A program made the position numbers and the translations under genes. A stretch of DNA of 47,440 nt from an uncultured Prevotellaceae bacterium (lineage in GTDB: Bacteria; Bacteroidota; Bacteroidia; Bacteroidales; Bacteroidaceae): contig CAMWSK010000019.1 in NCBI GenBank assembly GCA_947176895.1, positions 1-47,440 of the forward strand. The letters are read 5' to 3'. This document shows positions 9,210-16,803 of this stretch, piece after piece (within the stretch, counting starts at the first letter, position 1; every line of letters begins with the position of its first letter). The notes beneath the pieces were generated by a model that was given only the letters and a program-made list of their open reading frames with translations, had not been told where the DNA came from and ran no database searches.

Positions 9210-9224
9210 AGTAAGGGTTATTTC

Positions 9225-10010
9225 TCATGCCTGTTGTCTTTTTCGTTTGCTGCAGGTGGTCCGGTCGCAGAACTGGCATCCGCAGAGTTTCGAACCGACG
9301 TCGGTGCCCAGGCCCACGATGCCGCTGACAGACTTCTCGGGTGTCATGAGACACATGTCGGAGAGGCTGATGCCGCAGGGGTGTCCCCCGAGCAGGTTAA
9401 AGAGGGTGCGCTGTTCGGCAAGCTTCCATCCGCAAAAGCCGGGGCTGAAGCGGTTGGTATGGCGCAGGGGCGCTATCTCCAGTTCCAGCTGAAGCTCCAT
9501 GCGGTCGCACACGGCCTCCACCAGACAGGTGCCGATGGTGTCGACGGCAAAGCTGCGCAGGATGTCGCCCTCTGCCGTCACCCGACGCTGATAGTCGTGG
9601 AAAGCCGTTCCGGCGGTGGCGGTGAAAAGGACGAAGGACTGCGACTTGCCAAGCAGACGGGCGATAATCTTTCCCGGAGTGAAAGTGGTGCCGTCCTCCA
9701 GACGAACGCGATTCTGCGTCAGGACGCCGCCCAGGCGGACGAAGGCAAACGAGGGGGTGGCCAAGGCCTTCACCTCATGGAGCATGGAGACCACCATATC
9801 CTGCACGGCAGCCGGTGCCTCTGTCCCGCCATAGCCCATCTCGCGAAGAATCATCCCGGGCGTGAGGAGCAGGGTGCGCGGGTCCACAGAAAATTGCCTG
9901 ACGGGCACCCGGCGACGGAAGCCTGTGGCGATGGTCACGCCGAAGCCAGCGGAAGTTATGTCGGGACTCTGATAATTCAAAGCCGTTTGCACTCTTTCTT
10001 TAGCTATCAT
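9225..10010 (-). CDS. Stand-alone methionine synthase activation-domain protein
   Basis: About 261 residues. The C-terminal half carries the AdoMet-binding activation-domain pattern of cobalamin-dependent methionine synthase: SPGFCGWKLAEQRTLFNLL, then SLSDMCLMTPEKSVSGIVGLG. The protein ends in a cysteine cluster, CGCQFCDRTTC. In MetH this domain reductively remethylates inactive cob(II)alamin. Thermotoga maritima has a stand-alone version (TM0269) that serves a MetH lacking the domain, and this gene looks like that arrangement. No metH lies in the window. The ATG at 10106 is upstream of the -7 element (10086-10093), so I place the start at 10010 (MIAKERVQ). The 3' end runs into the structured RNA candidate after 15 bases. 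Confidence 0.82.
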   Translation of the reverse strand: MIAKERVQTALNYQSPDITSAGFGVTIATGFRRRVPVRQFSVDPRTLLLTPGMILREMGYGGTEAPAAVQDMVVSMLHEVKALATPSFAFVRLGGVLTQNRVRLEDGTTFTPGKIIARLLGKSQSFVLFTATAGTAFHDYQRRVTAEGDILRSFAVDTIGTCLVEAVCDRMELQLELEIAPLRHTNRFSPGFCGWKLAEQRTLFNLLGGHPCGISLSDMCLMTPEKSVSGIVGLGTDVGSKLCGCQFCDRTTCSKRKRQQA

Positions 10011-10085
10011 AATTTCAGCACTTTCTATCTGTTTGTTCTCGTCCTTGGACGCTCGTTTCCGAAACTTTTTCCATGTCGGACGATG

Positions 10086-10093
10086 CAAATATA
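10086..10093 (-). promoter_or_regulatory. Promoter -7 element for the MetH-activation gene
   Basis: TATATTTG on the minus strand. Transcription should begin near 10079, leaving a leader of about 70 nt before the ATG at 10010. In the divergent gap an inverted repeat CTTGAAA-GCCGAT-TTTCAAG (10191-10210) could be a regulator site. No clear TAnnTTTG was found for the AraC gene. Confidence 0.5.
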
Positions 10094-10247
10094 GAGAATA
10101 CCTCAAGAAAGGCTGTTGACTTTTTTATGCCATTTTATTGGCGATTTATTGCTTCTGCAAAAAATGACGCTTTTTTTGCACTTTTCTGTCCTTGAAAGCC
10201 GATTTTCAAGCATAAAAAGCAGAATCCCGACCAAGAAACTTGCAGAA

Positions 10248-11165
10248 ATGCCACCAATTCCCTACTTTTACGGAAAAAAAGAGATGGAACTGGGATTTCG
10301 GGGAGAACGCTTTCTCCACTTGAACAACAAGCTGGTAGAAATGATGGAAAACAGTCCGCTCACGAGCGACTTGTACATTTATGCCCTGGGGTACTTCCCC
10401 TCGGCGGCCTACCACTACATCTACCGCCCCAACGGCTGCGACGAATGGGTGCTTAAGTATTGTACGAAGGGCGTGGGGTGGATTGAACTTTACGGCAAGC
10501 GGATGGCACTGACCGAGAACCATTTCATCATCCTGCCCAAGGGGGTTCCCCACCGCTACTATGCCGACCACGACAACCCCTGGACCATCTATTGGATGCA
10601 CATCAGGGGAAGCAAGGCCGCCATCCTGTCACAGGGGTTTGACAAACCCACGGAAGTACATGCCTCGCAGGACTTCCAGCCCGGCGAGAAATCGAACCTG
10701 TTCGAGGAAATCTTCCAAACCCTGAACGAGGGGCTCACGCTGCGGAACATGCACTACGCCAACCTTTGCCTGGCCCATCTGATGGCCACCTTCTGCCTGA
10801 ACGACGTCCTTCCCAAGGATTTCCGCCCGAAGGAATACTCCGAGAACGTGATAAAATATGTGGTGCAGTACATGAACGAGAACGTGGAAAAGAACCTGAC
10901 GCTGGACGACTTCACGGCCTTCTGCGGCTACTCGCCCTCCTACTTCTATCGCAAATTCGTGAAGGAGACCGGCTGCGCCCCCATGAAATATTTCATGCGC
11001 CTGAAGATAGACAAAGCATGCTTCTTCCTGATCAACACAGACATGAAGGCAACGCAGATCGCCTACAGGCTGGGGTTCAGAGACCCCCAGCACTTCGCGC
11101 GTGTGTTCACCGCAGCAGTAGGCATGTCGGCATGGAAATTCCGCAAGCAGCAATGGAACGAATAG
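10248..11165 (+). CDS. AraC-family transcriptional regulator
   Basis: About 305 residues from the ATG at 10248; a start at 10284 (MELGFRGERF) gives 293, the more usual family length, while the longer in-frame extension to 10116 is unlikely. The N-terminal half is an AraC-type cupin sensor domain (GYFPSAAYHYIYRPNGCDEWVLKY, then LTENHFIILPKGVPHRYYAD). The C-terminal ~100 residues hold two helix-turn-helix motifs: LTLDDFTAFCGYSPSYFYRKFVKETG and ATQIAYRLGFRDPQHFARVFTAAVGMS. Such regulators usually sense a sugar or small ligand and control adjacent catabolic genes, but no obvious target adjoins this one. It is divergent from the activation-domain gene and ends in a very long terminator. Confidence 0.88.
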   Translation: MPPIPYFYGKKEMELGFRGERFLHLNNKLVEMMENSPLTSDLYIYALGYFPSAAYHYIYRPNGCDEWVLKYCTKGVGWIELYGKRMALTENHFIILPKGVPHRYYADHDNPWTIYWMHIRGSKAAILSQGFDKPTEVHASQDFQPGEKSNLFEEIFQTLNEGLTLRNMHYANLCLAHLMATFCLNDVLPKDFRPKEYSENVIKYVVQYMNENVEKNLTLDDFTAFCGYSPSYFYRKFVKETGCAPMKYFMRLKIDKACFFLINTDMKATQIAYRLGFRDPQHFARVFTAAVGMSAWKFRKQQWNE

Positions 11166-11174
11166 ACGGAAGAG

Positions 11175-11233
11175 GCGGAAACGGGAAAGGGGATGCGCCG
11201 CAACACACGGCGCATCCCCTTTCCCGTTTCCGC
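11175..11233. terminator. 26-bp perfect hairpin between convergent genes
   Basis: Bases 11175-11200 are exactly complementary to 11208-11233 around a 7-nt loop. It lies between the convergent AraC and Bax-inhibitor genes, 10 and 12 bases from their stop codons, and can serve both strands although the U-tract is only a T3-C3 mixture inside the stem. The perfect identity over 26 bp is unusual for a simple terminator. Confidence 0.7.
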
Positions 11234-11244
11234 TATTCAACTAT

Positions 11245-11946
11245 TCAGTCCCTGTCCATCAGACGAAGGATGTAGAGGAACATGTTGATGAAGTCAAGAT
11301 AAAGGTTCAAGGCTCCCATCAGGGCAATCTTGCGCACGTCAACGTGCATGCCATACTCCTCCTGCACGGCCAGCGTCTGTTTGATCTTCTGCGTGTCATA
11401 GGCCGTCAGGCCGATGAAGATGAGCAGACCCACATACGTGATGACGGTGGTCAGGCCGTCGCTCCGCAAGAACAGGTTCACCACAGTGGCCACAATCACC
11501 CCGACAAGGGCCATGAGCAGAATGGAACCCATGCGCGTGAGATCGGTCTTCGTGAAATAGCCGATGGCACTCATCACGGCAAACGTCACGCCGGTAGCCA
11601 GGAAGGCGGCCTGCACCGTGGCCTCGGCATACACCAGCAACACGGAACTGAGCACCACGCCGTTCAACACGCTATACAGGCCCATCAGGGCGGCGGCGGT
11701 GGCGAACTTCAGCGTCATGATGCGCGAACTGAGGTACCAGACCAAGCCCAATTCGGCAATAATCAGTCCGAAGAAAGTAAACCGGCTGCCAAACACAAAG
11801 CGGAGCATGGCAGGGCTTCCGGCCGTAAACACTGCGGACAAGGCACTGACCACCAAGGCCAGAGCCATCCATCCATACACACGATTCATCGTCATGCGCT
11901 CGGCCACCTCATAGGTGGTGTCGCGATAGTTTCTTTCGTATCCCAT
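11245..11946 (-). CDS. Bax inhibitor-1/YccA family membrane protein
   Basis: 233 residues and seven predicted transmembrane helices, typical of the BI-1 (PF01027) family. Features include AERMTMNRVYGWMALALVVSALSAVFTAG at the first helix, GYFTKTDLTRMGSILLMALVGVIVATVVNLFL, and the conserved FIGLTAYDTQKIKQ with the buried aspartate of BI-1 channels, followed by MGALNLYLDFINMFLYILRL. Homologues act as pH-sensitive Ca2+ leak channels (YetJ) or as FtsH modulators (YccA); which applies here is unknown. A single-gene unit with its own promoter. Confidence 0.93.
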   Translation of the reverse strand: MGYERNYRDTTYEVAERMTMNRVYGWMALALVVSALSAVFTAGSPAMLRFVFGSRFTFFGLIIAELGLVWYLSSRIMTLKFATAAALMGLYSVLNGVVLSSVLLVYAEATVQAAFLATGVTFAVMSAIGYFTKTDLTRMGSILLMALVGVIVATVVNLFLRSDGLTTVITYVGLLIFIGLTAYDTQKIKQTLAVQEEYGMHVDVRKIALMGALNLYLDFINMFLYILRLMDRD

Positions 11947-11982
11947 TTTCTATACGTTTTTTTATCTGTTTATGACTAACTA

Positions 11983-11990
11983 CAAAGTTA
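11983..11990 (-). promoter_or_regulatory. Promoter -7 element for the BI-1 gene
   Basis: TAACTTTG on the minus strand, about 37 bases upstream of the ATG at 11946. The -33 partner is not obvious. Confidence 0.5.
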
Positions 11991-12034
11991 ATAATTCCTG
12001 CAACACGCCAAAGCCGATTCACGCATTTCTCCCT

Positions 12035-12178
12035 TCAAACAATGTTAAATTTAAAGATAATTAGGAATGTAGCCACGAATAAGCCACCAAATGTTACAGC
12101 CAGTCTACCCATGAATTGTTTTCTTTCCTCCTCTTTTTCAATATGTACAGGAAAGAAAACATTATTTTCCGCTTGCAA
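12035..12178 (-). pseudogene. Possible 47-residue membrane peptide or truncated gene end
   Basis: On the minus strand an open frame from a TTG (12178-12176) to a TGA at 12037-12035 encodes a charged stretch with HIEKEEERKQF, then a single hydrophobic helix ending FLIIFKFNIV. Only the last 25 residues start at an ATG. It could be a small membrane protein. More likely it is the 3' end of a gene cut when the neighbouring island arrived, since the island promoter begins at its 5' edge. A stem of 11 bp (12118-12128 with 12150-12160) falls inside it. Confidence 0.25.
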
Positions 12179-12202
12179 ATCAAAATTTATTCCCTACCTT
12201 TG
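12173..12202 (+). promoter_or_regulatory. Promoter of the four-gene GTPase island
   Basis: TTG (12173-12175), a 19-base spacer and TACCTTTG (12195-12202) make a near-ideal Bacteroidota promoter. It is the only strong one I see ahead of the four tightly spaced genes at 12475-16773. The expected leader is about 265 nt. Confidence 0.75.
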
Positions 12203-12246
12203 TGACCGTGCCCTCCGCAAGGAGCACATCTTTTTATTTGCTCAAC

Positions 12247-12397
12247 TTTCCACTACGAATTGCGACCTCGGACAAGGAATACGAGCATATCAAAACACAA
12301 GGAGCTGCGCCCCATACGGTGCAGGCTTCTCCCATTTGTGTTTTGAAGGCCGTCGCAAGCCTTGTAGTGGAAAATGGCAGACCTGCGCCGTTTTTTT
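12247..12397 (+). ncRNA. Structured leader with mutually exclusive hairpins
   Basis: Nested perfect helices build a 127-nt imperfect hairpin: TTTCCACTAC 12247-12256 with 12364-12373, TTGCGAC 12260-12266 with 12352-12358, CAAAACACAA 12291-12300 with 12336-12345, GGAG 12301-12304 with CTCC 12329-12332, and CTGCGCC 12305-12311 with GGTGCAG 12318-12324. A second copy of CCTGCGCCG at 12382-12390, directly followed by seven Ts (12391-12397), could instead pair with CGGTGCAGG at 12317-12325. That would form an intrinsic terminator, so the long hairpin and the terminator compete. This is the layout of an attenuator or riboregulator, or of a functional noncoding RNA. Confidence 0.55.
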
Positions 12398-12474
12398 GTG
12401 TCCGCACGTGAACGGCGGGGCGTAGCCGAAGAGAGAAACACATTATTTTAATAACTAAAAGCAAATAAAAAGAA

Positions 12475-13533
12475 ATGGAAAAATTCAGAGTCATTGGCTG
12501 TATCATCGCTTTTTTGATACTTGCCGGAATCAGTTGCTGGGCAACTGAACAATCGCTACACTTGCTGCTGCCTGCGGGGTGGCCGGAAGTTCTGGTGTGG
12601 GGTATTACCATCGCATTCTTCGTGGTGGCTTCATTCGGTACGAAGATGATTGTGGACACTTTAGCTTCGCCTGCCTTTATCGACAACCGTCGGTTGAAGC
12701 TGTTTGGCGGCATCTTGCTTGTTGTGTTCTTTTGGTTGCTCATGAGTATGCCGACGAACACGCATACATTCTTTTATAACGATAAAATCGGTTCTGTCAT
12801 TACGAAGGACATTGAGACGACAAACAAGTATCTGTCGCAGATTGTGGACAGGGGCATGTCTTCTACTATGGTGTTAGATTCTATCGGAACAAAAATGAAA
12901 GATGCCGTGGAAGAAGAACGTGCACACATCGTACGTCAGTTCAATGGCGATGAGCCGCCATACAAGAGAGGTAACGGTGAGAAGATTAGCGAGCATATAA
13001 ACAACATCAATAAAATCCTTAAATCAAGCATTATTCAAGACATCAATAATTATAATAGTGCAGACCCTGCGATACTCAATAAATATCAGGTTGAAATAAA
13101 CAAAGCTCTGGCAGACGCCTTGAAGACTCACACAATCAGCACTCAGTCTGTTGATGCGGCAAAAAGGCAAAAGACAAGACTGGCGGCACTCAATGACTCC
13201 ATACAGGACCACATTTCAACGGGTAGCCTGTCGGAAGCGGAAATCAGACAGTGCGAAAAGGAACTGAAGGATGGATACAACATTATCTCGACAAACAAAC
13301 TTTTCGTCGATTTCGACAAAAAATCGGATGACGAAACGGTCTATACAAAGGAGAACGTTGAAACCCGTACCAAGAGAATGGCATCTGTCATTGATGTTTT
13401 CTTCGTTGACTTCCTACAAGGGAAATATCCGGCTTCGTTCTGGTATTATGTGATTCTATCCATACTGGTGGATATCGCCGCATTTATTTTCTTTGACATT
13501 GCCTTCAAACGTGATGAAAACTCTTATAATTAA
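12475..13533 (+). CDS. Island protein 1: polytopic membrane protein, unknown
   Basis: 352 residues, no family recognised. Three hydrophobic segments lie near the N-terminus (roughly residues 5-22, 37-57 and 76-93). A hydrophilic domain of about 220 residues, rich in charged helices, follows, and a last transmembrane segment (around 322-344) is close to the C-terminus, which ends in a short charged tail. The central domain is therefore tethered at both ends. With three segments before it and one after, N- and C-termini would be on the same side of the inner membrane. The G+C content is visibly lower than in flanking genes. It is first of four genes spaced 8, 6 and 1 bases apart. A sensor, channel or membrane platform for the GTPase is the natural guess. 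Confidence 0.85.
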   Translation: MEKFRVIGCIIAFLILAGISCWATEQSLHLLLPAGWPEVLVWGITIAFFVVASFGTKMIVDTLASPAFIDNRRLKLFGGILLVVFFWLLMSMPTNTHTFFYNDKIGSVITKDIETTNKYLSQIVDRGMSSTMVLDSIGTKMKDAVEEERAHIVRQFNGDEPPYKRGNGEKISEHINNINKILKSSIIQDINNYNSADPAILNKYQVEINKALADALKTHTISTQSVDAAKRQKTRLAALNDSIQDHISTGSLSEAEIRQCEKELKDGYNIISTNKLFVDFDKKSDDETVYTKENVETRTKRMASVIDVFFVDFLQGKYPASFWYYVILSILVDIAAFIFFDIAFKRDENSYN

Positions 13534-13541
13534 ATGAATAT

Positions 13542-14444
13542 ATGGATACATCAGAAGTAAAAATCAATGTGGATGACATTGACGTGAAGTCTATTGGCAC
13601 GGAAGTGGATGACCGTCGGGAAACGGTTTCTGTTCAGGATGACACAGTCACACCGGCAGGCATAGATGAGAATGACATAACGATTGCCGACAAGCAGTCG
13701 CCTATAGTGATGCTTTTCGGACCACGCAGCAGCGGCAAGTCGATGACATTGGTCCGGCTGTCGAGATATTTGCGCGACTGCGGCTACACGGTGAAAGTGG
13801 ACAAGACATTCAAGTCGGATGCGAAATACAAAGAGAAGTGCGAGAAGTTTCTGAAAGACCTTGACACAAAAGAAGCTCTTTCGGGCAATGCCTTTACGGA
13901 CTTCCTCTTGGTAAAAATCATCAAGAACGGAACTACGGTCTGCCAGTTTCTCGAAGCTCCCGGTGAGCATTATTTTGACCCGGAGGATGTCAGCGCAAGA
14001 AACTTCCCTCCGTATATGACAGAGATTATCAGAAAGTTGAAGAACCGCAAGATTTGGGCTTTCATAACGGAAGCGGAATGGGACGTGAACAACAGCGTGA
14101 AGAAGTCGTACGTGAGAAGAATATCGAACTGCAAGGCGCAACTTGTTAAAAACACCGACCGCTTTATCATCCTATACAACAAGGTTGACCAAAAGGATGA
14201 GCTGTTCGATGACGGGCGAATCCACATCTCATCGGCCGAGAGACTGATGCGGGAAGAGTATGACGGACTGGCAAGACTGTTTGCGAACCGGAATCCCATA
14301 ACCAGCCTGTGGCGCAAATACAACTATAAGTTCGTGCCTTTCTGCACCGGATATTATGAGAAGAACACGCTTAAATATACGGAAAGCGAGGAACAGTATC
14401 CGAGAATGCTGTGGAACGCGCTGATGAAATGTTTTAAGGGGTAA
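13542..14444 (+). CDS. Island protein 2: P-loop GTPase of TRAFAC type
   Basis: 300 residues. An acidic, probably disordered N-terminus (1-50) precedes a GTPase domain: P-loop GPRSSGKS at 60-67, a G3-like EAPGE at 138-142 (the usual Asp is replaced by Glu) and G4 NKVD at 213-216 after the strand RFIILYNKVD. There are no transmembrane segments. The NKxD motif makes GTP the likely nucleotide. G3 motifs of the form D/E-x-P-G-E and the linkage to membrane coiled-coil partners recall the GTPase-centred conflict systems described computationally by Kaur, Burroughs and Aravind. That similarity is by pattern only. The gene sits in the low-GC island; the next ATG is 6 bases beyond its stop. Confidence 0.85.
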   Translation: MDTSEVKINVDDIDVKSIGTEVDDRRETVSVQDDTVTPAGIDENDITIADKQSPIVMLFGPRSSGKSMTLVRLSRYLRDCGYTVKVDKTFKSDAKYKEKCEKFLKDLDTKEALSGNAFTDFLLVKIIKNGTTVCQFLEAPGEHYFDPEDVSARNFPPYMTEIIRKLKNRKIWAFITEAEWDVNNSVKKSYVRRISNCKAQLVKNTDRFIILYNKVDQKDELFDDGRIHISSAERLMREEYDGLARLFANRNPITSLWRKYNYKFVPFCTGYYEKNTLKYTESEEQYPRMLWNALMKCFKG

Positions 14445-14450
14445 TCATCT

Positions 14451-15905
14451 ATGGAACAATTTGATTTATATGTCCACGGAGTTCCCATCGGTTATGAAGT
14501 CTGTGGCTGTGACAGGGAACTCGACTATATAAAGGGATTCTACAATCATGACGCGAAGGTGGAGGTGTCTTCCATGCTTCAGATAGACGTTGTGAACGGC
14601 AGCTCGTTCTACACCTACCTGCGCAAAAAGAATGTCCGTAACGCCGAGGGGCGGCCCGGCTCATATTTCGGGTTGACGGTCAGTTTCGCCGACAGATATT
14701 GCACGAACGTGCAGATGCTCTATAAGATTCTCGATACCATTTACAGGCAGATATGCGTGGCGTGTCTTATCAACGCGGAAACGGGAGAAGAGAGGTTTTT
14801 GGTCAAGCAGATTTCAACTGCTTCATACAAGAACCACCTTGCCGTAGATTTCATCAAGGCCGCATTTAAGAAGAACGTGGAAAAACTGCAATTCGGTAAT
14901 CTGAAAGGCTTTTCAAGTTCCGATTCCGAAGCGAAGTTCAGCCTGGCAGAAGTGGACAGCCCGCTGTTTCGTGAGACGTTGAAGAGCAAAAGGATTCTTG
15001 TTTCTCCCGAATACGGAACGGCAAGTGTGGCATACAACAACCTTTTGAAAGAGGTGGAGCCGATAAAGAACGAGAACGCGCAACTTAAGACTGCCAACAC
15101 TCAACTGACCGAAAGTAAAAACAATCTTTCCAATGAAGTTGCAAGACTCGAAAAAGAACTTTCCTGCGCCGCATCCTCAGCAAGCAATAAATACAAGAAG
15201 CAGTTGGAGGACTTGCAGGCGAGGTTGGAAGAATGTGAACAAGAAAAGAGCAGGTTGGATGCCAAGATAAAAGAAGCGACAAGTGCTGTTGATTTGATTG
15301 ACGAACCTTTCAAAAAACTGACTCGCCTGTTGGCGGGCCGATTTCAAGACAAGGATGAAAAAGTCGGCAAGAAATCTTCTGAGAATCATCCTGCAAACAG
15401 GTCTAAGCATTCAAAAAAGACATGGTTTGCCATGGGCAATCTTATACTATTGCTTGTTGTCGCTATTATGTGTGGTTATTGTTGTTATGCTGTTTCGCAG
15501 TTGTCCGGATCTGTAACCGAAGAACAGGCAAATCAAATGGAAACGGATACTGTATCTGCAGCAACAGAGCATGACAGAGGAGAGGAGAATTTTGCTAATG
15601 AAACAGAAGAAGAGTCTACATCCACCGTTTATGATAATTTTAGTGATTGCAGAATCGACATAGTACCATCGCCTCAGAACAATCAAATACAATGTGGTGT
15701 AGACTACACTTTATCGATCAAGAAAAAAAGCGGTCAAGACGCAAATATACCTTCTGGCAAATGGGAGGGTACTGACGGAATCCTTATAAACAGGAACAAT
15801 TTCAAAGTAAATCCTAATATAGATTCTATATCAAAAAATGTACAAGTGCACTACACCGTAAATGGAGTTCATATAATCACCAGAACACTTAAAATTGCTT
15901 ACTGA
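14451..15905 (+). CDS. Island protein 3: N-terminal domain, coiled coil, TM, Ig-like tail
   Basis: 484 residues. Residues 1-170 form a globular domain I do not recognise (begins MEQFDLYVHGVPIGYEV, contains GSYFGLTVSFAD and ICVACLINAETG). By arrangement it may correspond to the GTPase-associated partner domains of GTPase conflict systems. Residues about 200-280 are a heptad-rich coiled coil. One transmembrane helix (325-347) follows, then an acidic linker and about 85 residues with a beta-rich, Ig-like look (390-484). Lacking a signal peptide, the N-terminal domain should be cytoplasmic and the tail periplasmic. This would let the protein carry a signal between envelope and GTPase. Low G+C; the stop is one base from the next ATG. 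Confidence 0.85.
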   Translation: MEQFDLYVHGVPIGYEVCGCDRELDYIKGFYNHDAKVEVSSMLQIDVVNGSSFYTYLRKKNVRNAEGRPGSYFGLTVSFADRYCTNVQMLYKILDTIYRQICVACLINAETGEERFLVKQISTASYKNHLAVDFIKAAFKKNVEKLQFGNLKGFSSSDSEAKFSLAEVDSPLFRETLKSKRILVSPEYGTASVAYNNLLKEVEPIKNENAQLKTANTQLTESKNNLSNEVARLEKELSCAASSASNKYKKQLEDLQARLEECEQEKSRLDAKIKEATSAVDLIDEPFKKLTRLLAGRFQDKDEKVGKKSSENHPANRSKHSKKTWFAMGNLILLLVVAIMCGYCCYAVSQLSGSVTEEQANQMETDTVSAATEHDRGEENFANETEEESTSTVYDNFSDCRIDIVPSPQNNQIQCGVDYTLSIKKKSGQDANIPSGKWEGTDGILINRNNFKVNPNIDSISKNVQVHYTVNGVHIITRTLKIAY

Positions 15906-15906
15906 T

Positions 15907-16773
15907 ATGAGAAGAATACTTTTTTATACCTTCCCGTCTCTCGGGATTGTCTTCACAATGGCGTCATGCAAACAGAAGAACGACAAACCGCCATATCAGC
16001 TGGATACCCAAAGCAAGCCCGCCATTGCCAAAGACTCGATAAAAGAACACTGCATATCAGACGGAGTGCAAGATATAGTAAGGGCATCATATTCCTACGG
16101 ATTTACTTATATCTACAAAGACGAAGATTATGATACGGTCCGTATGAACAGCTATAAAGGTGTTCTGAGCAGATTGAATGAAGAGAACAAAGCACTCAAA
16201 GAGAAAAATCTTGAGCTTCAGGAAGAAAACAGAAAAGTACTGCACCAGAAGAAACAGTACCGTTACGTCCTGACATTGACGGTTCTGATATTGTTTTGTG
16301 GTGTAGGCCTGTTTTTTCTGAATGATAGCTTAAAGAATACCCAAGCACATCTGAAACAGGCAAACCGGACTATCAGCAACAAGAATAATACCATAGCCAA
16401 CCTCAATAATGAGGTCAGCAGCCTGAAAACCTGTTTGACCGATGAAAAAGATTTGCGGAAAAAGGCTGAAAATGATTTTGCTTCATTCAAGAGCTTGCTG
16501 AACAACATACAGCCGTTCATTGTAAAGAAGACCTCTTTTACATTCGATACTGGCTGGCTCTCCTTTGATTACTACGGTTTGAGGGAAGAGACGGTTGATT
16601 TGCAGGTAAAGGCTTTTAGCGGAAACGATTCCTACAGTAATTCAAGGAGCATGGATGTGAAGAAAGGGAATAACAGTTTTTCCATCTATCTCAGTGACAA
16701 CCTGAACCGTTCTGTATGGTATTCCTTCGAATTACTGATAGACAAAAGGATTGTCGGTGGGGACAGACACTGA
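15907..16773 (+). CDS. Island protein 4: lipobox-like N-terminus, coiled coils, central TM
   Basis: About 288 residues from the ATG at 15907, which lies one base after the previous stop and gives MRRILFYTFPSLGIVFTMASC, a plausible lipoprotein signal with Cys21. A hydrophilic region and a coiled coil (about 75-115) follow, then a clear transmembrane helix (YVLTLTVLILFCGVGLFFL), a second coiled coil (about 145-190) and a C-terminal beta-rich domain of about 90 residues. A lipid anchor plus a later membrane span is an odd topology; alternatively the first segment is an uncleaved helix. It mirrors protein 3 (coiled coil, membrane helix, beta domain), so the two may pair. No family recognised. Confidence 0.82.
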   Translation: MRRILFYTFPSLGIVFTMASCKQKNDKPPYQLDTQSKPAIAKDSIKEHCISDGVQDIVRASYSYGFTYIYKDEDYDTVRMNSYKGVLSRLNEENKALKEKNLELQEENRKVLHQKKQYRYVLTLTVLILFCGVGLFFLNDSLKNTQAHLKQANRTISNKNNTIANLNNEVSSLKTCLTDEKDLRKKAENDFASFKSLLNNIQPFIVKKTSFTFDTGWLSFDYYGLREETVDLQVKAFSGNDSYSNSRSMDVKKGNNSFSIYLSDNLNRSVWYSFELLIDKRIVGGDRH

Positions 16774-16803
16774 CAAGTTGACGTGAGTTCATAACTTTTT
16801 TCA

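Noticed and set aside
8958..9211. Cobalamin riboswitch next to the MetH-activation gene
   Set aside because: No B12-box consensus on either strand, and no downstream gene in the right orientation.
10011..10106. N-terminal extension of the activation-domain protein
   Set aside because: The -7 element at 10086-10093 lies inside it, so an ATG at 10106 would precede the transcription start.
12042..12425. 127-codon plus-strand frame ahead of the GTPase island
   Set aside because: It overlaps the promoter and the folded leader, and has no family pattern.
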